A stretch of DNA of 13,213 nt from Dehalococcoidales bacterium (GTDB lineage: Bacteria > Chloroflexota > Dehalococcoidia > Dehalococcoidales > UBA2162): positions 1 through 13,213 of the forward strand of contig JAENIS010000039.1 in NCBI GenBank assembly GCA_016844285.1. Direction: 5' to 3'. Shown here piece after piece: positions 1 to 5,062 of the stretch (its first letter is position 1; each line of letters begins with the position of its first letter). The position numbers and the translations under genes are program-made. The notes under the pieces are model-generated. The model saw only the letters and a program-made list of their open reading frames with translations, ran no database searches and had not been told where the DNA came from.

Positions 1-50
1 CCTGAGTCCCTCCCGTGTCAAGCACGGGACAGGCTCTTTGCCAAAGGGGG

Positions 51-96
51 AAACTTCTCCCTTTAATAAAGGGAGAGCGAGAGGGATTTTGTCGTA
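51..96. repeat. Palindromic intergenic repeat, family 2 (left copy)
   Basis: A perfect 8-bp hairpin (CTCCCTTT at 57-64, AAAGGGAG at 68-75, loop AAT) is followed by GAGAGGGATT. The same arrangement, AACTTCTCCCTTT then AAAGGGAGA then GAGAGGGATT, recurs near 12040-12076 in the same orientation, so it is a dispersed repeat rather than a chance hairpin. The stretch just before it (about 29-50) shares GGACAGGCTCTTT and a following AAAGG with the spacer at 8705-8726. No coding potential was seen. Confidence 0.6.
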
Positions 97-104
97 GGGC
101 GTCT

Positions 105-178
105 AAGAGGGGTGAAGCCCCTCTTTCTCTATTTCCCCCTCTCCTCTTAAGCAGAGGGGGATTAAGGGGGTGAGGTCG
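105..178 (+). repeat. Palindromic intergenic repeat, family 1 (copy A)
   Basis: Two hairpins lie in tandem: AAGAGGGG/CCCCTCTT (105-112 and 118-125) and TCCCCCTCT/AGAGGGGGA (134-142 and 153-161). The element ends in ATTAAGGGGGTGAGGTCG. A closely matching copy lies in inverted orientation at 4757-4831, sharing the linker TTTCTCTA and the full G-rich tail. The rest of this gene-free stretch (179-333) holds only an imperfect dyad around 242-265 and nothing I can name. Confidence 0.75.
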
Positions 179-333
179 TCCTTAAGTGTTAATATGTGCT
201 GAAGTAGTCATTGGTTCAGTGATTTACCAGACAGTATCGTGCCTGAACAAAACAGTTTTTGCAGGCCCTGTAACTTTGGCGTGTGTATTACTCACACCCG
301 CTTCTAGCAACGGATAAGGACGGAGACAGAATT

Positions 334-1530
334 TTAGATAATGCTTTTCTCGGTAAGTTGGGTAAGCTCCTCGGTGGTATAGCCAAGCAGGCCGCAATAT
401 ATTTCTTCATTGTGTTCTCCCAGCATGGGTGAAGTGGTCTTTATTGCCCCCGGCGTTTTAGAAAGTTTAAAAGGTATTCCTATCAGTGGCACATTACCCA
501 CTTCAGGGTGCTCAACTTCAACAATCATTTCTCTAGCCCGAATGTGGGGGTCAGCGGCAACCTGAGGGATGGTATTTACCGGCCCACAGGGCACCCCCGC
601 CTGGTTAAAGTGTTCGACTACTTCGGCAACCGTTTTATCGGCGGCCCATTCATTTAGCCAGTTAGCGAAAAATTGTCGAATCTCTGGTCTAGCCCGCTTG
701 TAATCAGTCTCGAATCTTTGGTCAGTAGCTAGCTCTTCCCGCCCCATCGTTTTGAGGAATCTCCCCCAAATGGCATCACCCACTATGTGGATAAAAAAAT
801 AGCCGTCTTTCGCTTTACAAGCATCAACAGGGCCGGCGTAGGAATGGCAGTTGCCGATCTGGGGGTGTATTTCACCCGTTATCTCATACTCGGCGATGTA
901 GGTCTCCATAAAGGAAACGGCTGTGTCCAGCAAACAAACATCGACCAATTGTCCTTCTCCGGTTCTCTCGCGGTGGTACAGAGCAAACATGGTTCCTAAA
1001 GCCCCGTAAATACCGGTAGTCGTATCAATAAAAGATACGCCCGATTTTACTGGTAAACCCTGGGGGAAGCCGGTTACCCACATAAGGCCTGACATCGCCT
1101 GAGCTATACCATCAAAACCAAGCTTGCTGGCATACGGACCATACTGCCCAAAGCCTGATACCGAGGTTACGATAATATTTTCTTTAACTTTTTTAAGAGA
1201 TTCGTAGTCAAGCCCCAATCTCTTGTTCACATCGGGGCCGAAATTCTCAATCACCACATCGCTTCGCTTTACCAGCTCTTTAAGTATCCTCTGGCCTTTC
1301 GGTTCACGCAGGTTCAGGGTGATATCCTTTTTGTTGCGACAGGTAAACATAAGGTAAAAGCTCTTGCCGCCGGTAGCAAAGGGTTCTAACCGGCCATCAT
1401 CTTCCCCACCTGGTCTTTCAATCCGGATAACTTCTGCTCCCATATCAGCCAAAATCTGGCCGCAAGTGGGACCTGCCCGATAGCGGCTGATATCAAGGAC
1501 TCTTATTCCCTGTAGAACTTCTTTTACCAA
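334..1530 (-). CDS. Class III CoA-transferase (CaiB/BaiF family)
   Basis: This enzyme moves coenzyme A between carboxylic acids in the cytoplasm; the substrate cannot be read from sequence. The 398-residue protein has the typical family length. It opens with the family N-terminus (GIRVLDISRYRAGP, then ILADMGAEVIRIERP near 26-40). It has CRNKKDITLNL near 64-74, FDGIAQAMSGLM near 139-150, and Asp169 in SFIDTTTG, which lines up with the catalytic aspartate of formyl-CoA transferase. I chose a TTG start at 1530 because AGGAGG (1538-1543) lies 7 bases upstream and the family N-terminus begins there. A 59-codon upstream extension in the same frame (to 1707) is unlike any family member. The start overlaps the stop of a short upstream ORF (1524-1661), suggesting translational coupling. 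The family call is firm; the substrate is unknown. Confidence 0.93.
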   Translation of the reverse strand: MVKEVLQGIRVLDISRYRAGPTCGQILADMGAEVIRIERPGGEDDGRLEPFATGGKSFYLMFTCRNKKDITLNLREPKGQRILKELVKRSDVVIENFGPDVNKRLGLDYESLKKVKENIIVTSVSGFGQYGPYASKLGFDGIAQAMSGLMWVTGFPQGLPVKSGVSFIDTTTGIYGALGTMFALYHRERTGEGQLVDVCLLDTAVSFMETYIAEYEITGEIHPQIGNCHSYAGPVDACKAKDGYFFIHIVGDAIWGRFLKTMGREELATDQRFETDYKRARPEIRQFFANWLNEWAADKTVAEVVEHFNQAGVPCGPVNTIPQVAADPHIRAREMIVEVEHPEVGNVPLIGIPFKLSKTPGAIKTTSPMLGEHNEEIYCGLLGYTTEELTQLTEKSII

Positions 1531-1661
1531 CGAGTCGCCTCCTTTGAATCTTGATGAAGGGATAGTGAGCCAATACCTATACCCATAAACCAAGCCATGC
1601 TTTGCTGGCATATCCCCACACTGCTCCCGGTTACGATGGCTACTTTTCCGGCTAGTTTCAT
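1524..1661 (-). pseudogene. Truncated short-chain dehydrogenase N-terminus (leader-like ORF)
   Basis: A 45-codon ORF starts with ATG at 1661 behind AGAGG. Its first residues, MKLAGKVAIVTGSSVGIC, match the classical SDR N-terminus: beta strand 1 plus the TGxxxGIG nucleotide-binding loop, with the last glycine replaced by Cys. The next residues (QQSMAWFMG) resemble the following helix with a one-residue slip. After that the SDR pattern is lost, and the ORF ends at TAA (1524-1526), overlapping the TTG start of the CoA-transferase by 7 bases. An intact SDR is about 250 residues, so most of the gene is missing. I read it as an SDR deleted internally and now fused to the CoA-transferase leader. It may still be translated and couple ribosomes to the downstream gene. 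A chance match over so regular a motif seems unlikely but cannot be excluded. Confidence 0.6.
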
Positions 1662-1678
1662 TTTTACCTCTGGCCAGA

Positions 1679-1707
1679 ACTGTAACAAATCGGCAACACC
1701 CCGTCAA
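1679..1707 (-). promoter_or_regulatory. Sigma70-like promoter for the SDR remnant and CoA-transferase
   Basis: On the minus strand, TTGACG (1702-1707) is followed after 17 bases by TACAGT (1679-1684). Transcription would start about 11 bases before the ATG at 1661, leaving room for the AGAGG site. The -10 box matches consensus at only 4 of 6 positions, so this is a plausible rather than proven promoter. Confidence 0.4.
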
Positions 1708-1812
1708 GTTGTCAATCTATCCACTGCCTCTTTCACATCGTAATGTTAGTGGAAAATATGGACACAGAAGGGAGGTGAAGAGGGGTGAAGTTAATCAACA
1801 ATCTCAGATAAG

Positions 1813-1841
1813 TTGCTTTAGCCATTGGCAGATGCTAAAAT
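1813..1841 (+). promoter_or_regulatory. Promoter of tRNA-Gln
   Basis: TTGCTT (1813-1818), a 17-base spacer and TAAAAT (1836-1841) lie just before the tRNA, whose first base is 10 bases beyond the -10 box. The spacing is ideal for a sigma70-type promoter, with a moderate -35 and a good -10. The mature 5' end would follow almost directly on the transcript start. Confidence 0.5.
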
Positions 1842-1851
1842 GCTAGTGCAC

Positions 1852-1925
1852 TGGGGATTCGTCTAGCGGTAGGACAACGGACTCTGGATCCGTATGGGAA
1901 GGTTCGAATCCTTCATCCCCAGCCA
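1852..1925 (+). tRNA. tRNA-Gln (anticodon CTG)
   Basis: All cloverleaf parts are present. The acceptor stem is TGGGGAT (1852-1858) with ATCCCCA, followed by discriminator G (1922) and an encoded CCA (1923-1925). The D-loop contains AGCGGTAGG. The anticodon stem ACGGA/TCCGT holds the seven-base loop CTCTGGA, giving anticodon CTG (reads CAG, glutamine). The T arm is GAAGG/CCTTC around TTCGAAT. The U1 start and G discriminator fit bacterial tRNA-Gln. It stands alone, with protein genes on the other strand on both sides. Confidence 0.95.
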
Positions 1926-2080
1926 CCAAAGACTCATATCGAACCAACGAACTACCCGCTCCGTCTGACCTGGCAGAACGTTTCACAGTATTACAGAATC
2001 ACTAGCGATGAGCCAGTGGACTGAACCGCCAAATTGCTGCCCTCATCATCCTGTAACTAGCTGGATTGTGCAGACCTTTC

Positions 2081-2935
2081 TCACACGGTGTCTTCAAACA
2101 AATCGGCCTCCTGGCGGCCGATGGGTGGCGGGTAGGCGCGCATGTACTGGTCACGTGCCGTCCATAACTTATTGACAAGACCGAGCAGGCCAGCGCGGCG
2201 CTGACGGCCACCACCTTGACTCGCATAGCAGATGGCTGCCTTATCCCGGCTCTGCATAGCTTGTTTGGTGAGGCGTACCGTGGCATGGACAGGGAAATTT
2301 ACGGCGACTAAGCTGGCGAGGTCAATGTCCTTGTTACGGCCAAAACGGCGGGGGTCTTGTCCGAAGAGTGGCAGTAATCTCACCATCACCCTCAGCCATC
2401 CGCGCGGGAAGATGGTAAAATACAGCTTCTGAGGTTGGAACGGCGGGCCACTTTCCGGGTACTGTTTTGCATCTCCAGCTGCGTGGAAAGCCTTGACGGT
2501 AGCATTGTGTATGGCGATGTGGTCCGGGTGCCGGTATCCGCCGATGGGGTCGGAAGTAATCACTACTTCTGGTTTAAGCTCACGAATAACCTTAACCACA
2601 CGGCCGGCTACATGGTCAACAGGAGTCATGACCAGAGCCTGTGGGTGTTTGTTATCTTCCGAGCCTGGCATACCAGAATCACGGTAGCCAAGATAGATGA
2701 CATCGGCTAGACCGAGAGTGTGAGATGCTCTTTTCAGTTCAGCCCAGCGCATGTCGCCGGGCGTAGCATACCCTTTCATATATTCAGGGTCGGCGGAACC
2801 TGCCTCACCGCGTGTGGCACAGGCATAGTACACCTTGACCCCGGCGGTAGCGTACTGTGCCAGAGTTCCACCGATACCGAACGTTTCATCGTCTGGATGC
2901 GCCCCGACAAAGAGAAGCGTCTGGTGTTTGTTCAT
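2081..2935 (-). CDS. PIG-L/LmbE family zinc-dependent deacetylase
   Basis: Members of this family remove N-acetyl groups from amino-sugar conjugates; relatives include MshB and BshB (thiol cofactor synthesis), PIG-L and LmbE. This 284-residue protein carries the signature AHPDDE at 12-17. His13 and Asp16 should bind the metal and Asp15 should act as general base. HPDH at 136-139 supplies the third metal ligand. GYRDSGM near 83-89 is another family motif. No signal peptide or membrane segment is visible, so it is probably cytoplasmic. The ATG at 2935 has only a weak GTGGA-type ribosome site, but the motif follows the start at the family's usual distance. The gene stands alone behind the promoter at 2972-3000, and its neighbours give no clue to the substrate. 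No mycothiol or bacillithiol partner gene is in the window. Confidence 0.93.
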   Translation of the reverse strand: MNKHQTLLFVGAHPDDETFGIGGTLAQYATAGVKVYYACATRGEAGSADPEYMKGYATPGDMRWAELKRASHTLGLADVIYLGYRDSGMPGSEDNKHPQALVMTPVDHVAGRVVKVIRELKPEVVITSDPIGGYRHPDHIAIHNATVKAFHAAGDAKQYPESGPPFQPQKLYFTIFPRGWLRVMVRLLPLFGQDPRRFGRNKDIDLASLVAVNFPVHATVRLTKQAMQSRDKAAICYASQGGGRQRRAGLLGLVNKLWTARDQYMRAYPPPIGRQEADLFEDTV

Positions 2936-2971
2936 CTTATTTCCACTATAAGTAGATTACTCCCTAGGGCT

Positions 2972-3000
2972 ATGATACCGCCACTCCAGTAACTTGGCAA
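2972..3000 (-). promoter_or_regulatory. Promoter of the PIG-L deacetylase gene
   Basis: On the minus strand TTGCCA (2995-3000) and TATCAT (2972-2977) each match consensus at 5 of 6 positions and are 17 bases apart. Transcription would begin near 2965, giving a leader of about 30 bases before the ATG at 2935. Confidence 0.5.
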
Positions 3001-3023
3001 CAACAGGCTTGAGTGGCACCGGT

Positions 3024-3040
3024 TCTCCCAGGGTGGGAGA
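3024..3040. repeat. Short perfect hairpin upstream of the deacetylase promoter
   Basis: TCTCCCA and TGGGAGA pair perfectly around a GGG loop. It lies in the gene-poor stretch 2936-3159 between the deacetylase and the transposase remnant. It has no following T-run and no known role; it could be part of the degraded mobile element. Confidence 0.35.
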
Positions 3041-3159
3041 TGAGGCCTCTGTGGGGCAGTCGCTAGAGTTGGAATAAGCTCATTGCTGCCCGAAACTTGG
3101 TCACATTTTACGATACGAAAGACACACAACAATACATCTGCAAGTTACCTGATAACAGC

Positions 3160-3191
3160 AATAGAGTCGAGAGGCTCTTCTCGACTCTATT
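3160..3191. repeat. Perfect 13-bp inverted repeat at the left edge of the transposase remnant
   Basis: AATAGAGTCGAGA (3160-3172) and TCTCGACTCTATT (3179-3191) are exact reverse complements around the six-base loop GGCTCT. There is no T-run on either side, so it is not a typical terminator. The recognisable transposase sequence begins about 20-25 bases to its right. Confidence 0.7.
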
Positions 3192-3200
3192 CCCGCACCG

Positions 3201-3515
3201 GGCACATCCTGGCTGCACCCTTCCATCCCCGGACTAACGAACGGCAAGGTAGAGTGCTATCAGCAATCTCTAAAGCGAGATGTCAAGCAAATGCCTTATG
3301 AGCTACCTCTCCATCTGGAACAAACCATTGCCGACTTTGTCGACTACTACAACTACCGTCGCTACCACAAGGCACTCGGTGATGTGACGCTCGCCGATGT
3401 CTTATATGGCAGACGAGAGCATATCTTGAAGCGAAGAAAGTGGGTGCGAATACAAACGGTTAACCGCCGTAGAGACTACAATCAGGCCCAGAAGGAGCTT
3501 GTCTACATCGCCTGA
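3201..3515 (+). pseudogene. C-terminal remnant of an IS3-like (DDE, rve) transposase
   Basis: Only the last part of an integrase-core transposase is present. The open frame reads HPSIPGLTNGKVECYQQSLK from about 3216; the Glu in NGKVECY is the third residue of the DDE triad in such enzymes. It continues through the typical FVDYYNYRRYHKALG block (about 3333-3377) and ADVLYGRREHILKRRK to a TGA at 3513-3515. The frame is closed by a TAG at 3162, and no part carrying the first two Asp residues was found upstream. A full enzyme is about 270-400 residues, so the gene is truncated and should be inactive. An ATG at 3291 could start a 74-residue product, but it would lack the catalytic core. Assignment to IS3 rather than a related rve family is provisional. 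Confidence 0.8.
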
Positions 3516-3524
3516 CTATGCCAG

Positions 3525-3573
3525 GTGGTGCGGCTGCCAGTCTACCGTGGAGACTTACTGGCAGCCGCACCAC
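3525..3573. repeat. Perfect 17-bp inverted repeat just after the transposase remnant
   Basis: GTGGTGCGGCTGCCAGT (3525-3541) and its exact reverse complement (3557-3573) enclose a 15-base loop. A second option, AGTCT/AGACT (3539-3543 and 3551-3555), can form inside. It starts 9 bases after the remnant's stop and lies 47 bases beyond the 3' end of the convergent crotonase gene. It could be an element end or a bidirectional transcription stop; no T-run is seen. Confidence 0.75.
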
Positions 3574-3620
3574 AAGATGGTCTTCAAACTGAGTTTCCTG
3601 GTATTAAGCTTACCGAAAGC

Positions 3621-4583
3621 CTACTTTGTTACTTTCAGCTTTTTGGCTTTATCACTGGTCCGATAGTTGACACCCAGGTCCTGGTCTCGCCAGTCCAGGG
3701 CTGCTTTTAGTCCCTTTTCCAGGGCAAGCTTCCGAAATTGGTCACCACCCTCCCGCAGAAAGCTTGGCCTCCGGTTAGCGAGGGCATGCACATCGCTACT
3801 CCAGGCACAGCCGTTTCGGAAGCCCATTAGCTCCATCTGGCGGTTGATGCTTCTTTTGGTCAGCATAATAAGGTCAGTGGGAGTAAGGGCGATTTGGGCG
3901 GCAATTTTCTCCGTCTCTGCCTCAAGCCTCTCTACCGGGAATACGGCTGATGCCCAACCACAGCGGTAAGCCTCCTTACCATCCATCGGCTCGTTGGTAA
4001 ACATGTAAAACTTGGCCTTGGTGACGCCACATAGCCAGGGCATATACTGGGTATTGCCGGGAGACCAGTGCCTGCCTACCGGCCAGCCTATCTGGCAATC
4101 CTCAGCCACTACCCTCAGGTCACAGAAAGCAGATAGTTCGGTGCCGCCCGCCAGGCAGTAACCGTGGACTTGGGCAATCACCGGCTTTTGCAGGTCCCAA
4201 AGGGTAAAATAGGTTCTCAAATGCTCCTGGTCATACGATTGCCATATCGTATCTCTATCGCGGTGGATATAAACACCGCTGGCCGGGTAATTACGGGCTG
4301 GTTCACCAGGGTGAACCGGGGTGATGTCATAGCCGGCGGAAAAGCTGGGGCCTTCTCCCTTGATAATAATGACTTTAATCTCTTCATCAAGCTCCATTTC
4401 CTTGGCGGCCATACCGAGTTGGAGCAGCCTTTCGTAACCTATGGGGTTCCTTTTCTCAGGCGAGTTCAGGACGATTCGGCCGATTGGTGGCTCCTTCTCG
4501 TATCGAATCAAGTCGTAGGTCGGGCGCTCAACATCTTCATCGCGGAAAGGTGGCGACCATTTTAGAATCCTTCTTGGTGACAT
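3621..4583 (-). CDS. Enoyl-CoA hydratase/isomerase (crotonase) family protein
   Basis: This crotonase-fold enzyme acts on acyl-CoA thioesters in the cytoplasm. In the 320-residue protein, IGRIVLNSPEKRNPIG (about 34-49) is the N-terminal family motif. SFSAGYDI (80-87) and HGYCLAGGTEL (140-150) supply the backbone amides of the oxyanion hole. Glu149 aligns with the first catalytic glutamate of enoyl-CoA hydratase (Glu144 in rat). The position of the second (Glu164 in rat) is Val169 in GWPVG, so a standard hydratase reaction is doubtful and isomerase, hydrolase or decarboxylase activity is possible. It exceeds the usual 255-270 residues because of an N-terminal extension of about 25, an insert near 88-120 and a longer C-terminus. 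The ATG at 4583 has AGGAGG (4590-4595) 6 bases upstream, so the start is well supported. Confidence 0.9.
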   Translation of the reverse strand: MSPRRILKWSPPFRDEDVERPTYDLIRYEKEPPIGRIVLNSPEKRNPIGYERLLQLGMAAKEMELDEEIKVIIIKGEGPSFSAGYDITPVHPGEPARNYPASGVYIHRDRDTIWQSYDQEHLRTYFTLWDLQKPVIAQVHGYCLAGGTELSAFCDLRVVAEDCQIGWPVGRHWSPGNTQYMPWLCGVTKAKFYMFTNEPMDGKEAYRCGWASAVFPVERLEAETEKIAAQIALTPTDLIMLTKRSINRQMELMGFRNGCAWSSDVHALANRRPSFLREGGDQFRKLALEKGLKAALDWRDQDLGVNYRTSDKAKKLKVTK

Positions 4584-4667
4584 TGTAACCCTCCTCTTTT
4601 TTCTCGAGCTCTAGTTCATTCAACAGGCTGCTTTTCGTCTTGCATCGTTACATTCCCTATATCTTTG

Positions 4668-4674
4668 CACCTCC
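4668..4674 (-). promoter_or_regulatory. Orphan Shine-Dalgarno site in the crotonase leader
   Basis: On the minus strand GGAGGTG is a perfect anti-16S match within the predicted leader of the crotonase mRNA, about 85 bases before its true start. What follows is not a gene. The nearest ATG, 14 bases on, is immediately followed by TAA. A second ATG opens only nine codons. It may mark a lost upstream cistron or a regulatory mini-ORF. Confidence 0.4.
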
Positions 4675-4702
4675 GTGAGATTATTAGCCAGAACACTTGC
4701 AG

Positions 4703-4730
4703 TTTATAACGCCCTCGGTTTTAGTGTCAA
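4703..4730 (-). promoter_or_regulatory. Strong promoter of the crotonase gene
   Basis: On the minus strand a perfect -35 box TTGACA (4725-4730) and TATAAA (4703-4708, 5 of 6) are separated by 16 bases. The start would be near 4696, giving an unusually long leader of about 110 bases before the ATG at 4583. Confidence 0.6.
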
Positions 4731-4756
4731 CAAACCCTGGTATCGAGGTTGTTTAT

Positions 4757-4831
4757 CGACCTCACCCCCTTAATCCCCCTCTCCTAAGAGGAGAGGGGGA
4801 AGTAGAGAAAGTGGGGCGCAGCCCCTCTTAA
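4757..4831 (-). repeat. Palindromic intergenic repeat, family 1 (copy B, inverted)
   Basis: Read on the minus strand, this segment matches 105-178 almost throughout: AAGAGGGG, the CTTTCTCTA linker, TTCCCCCTCTCCTCTTA, AGAGGGGGATTAAG and GGGGTGAGGTCG. Differences are confined mainly to the first loop and a three-base gap. It sits in the divergent spacer between the crotonase and ABC genes (4584-5062), upstream of the crotonase -35 box. Confidence 0.75.
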
Positions 4832-4911
4832 ACACCTGTCTTGAAGAGGAGAACGTGAAGACAGACGAATCCCCTCTTCAAATAAAACCTTCTAAGCTAA
4901 GGAAGAGTCAA

Positions 4912-4967
4912 AGAGAGCCGAAGGCTCTCTCTAAAATCTTCCCTCTCCCCTTCGTAAGGGGAGAGGG
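4912..4967. repeat. Tandem perfect hairpins upstream of the ABC operon
   Basis: Two hairpins follow one another: AGAGAGCC/GGCTCTCT (4912-4919 and 4923-4930, loop GAA) and CCCTCTCCCCTT/AAGGGGAGAGGG (4941-4952 and 4956-4967, loop CGT). A weaker 7-bp stem, CTGTCTT/AAGACAG, lies before them at 4836-4864. They resemble the C-run/G-run repeats elsewhere here. Because they precede the ABC genes by 40-100 bases, they could end readthrough or shape the leader. No convincing promoter for the ABC operon was found nearby. Confidence 0.6.
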
Positions 4968-5062
4968 ATAAAGGGTGAGAGGTTAATAAATAATCCCAGA
5001 GAAGACCATTGGATTTACAAGCGGTCGTCATTAGGGATAAAATAAGCTGGAAAGTTGTTGAA

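Noticed and set aside
1531..1707. 59-codon N-terminal extension of the CoA-transferase frame
   Set aside because: It matches nothing in the family, lies upstream of a well-placed AGGAGG and TTG start, and overlaps the SDR remnant, which reads sensibly in another frame.
1852..1925. tRNA-Gln as an integration (att) site
   Set aside because: No second copy of the tRNA 3' end, no integrase and no island genes were seen in the window.
2976..3077. Short plus-strand open frame upstream of the transposase scar
   Set aside because: It has no start codon with a ribosome site and no similarity I recognise; it may be degraded mobile-element sequence.
4164..4565. Plus-strand open frame of 133 codons
   Set aside because: Antisense to the well-supported crotonase gene, with no ribosome site or family resemblance.
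4855..4973. Short plus-strand ORF from GTG after AGGAG
   Set aside because: The ribosome site is only 3 bases away, and the ORF runs through the tandem hairpin repeat and encodes no recognisable sequence.
5009..5062. TTG start for the first ABC subunit
   Set aside because: The 18 added residues are not typical of the family and the upstream site (AGAGAAG) is weak; ATG 5063 preferred, but the alternative is not excluded.
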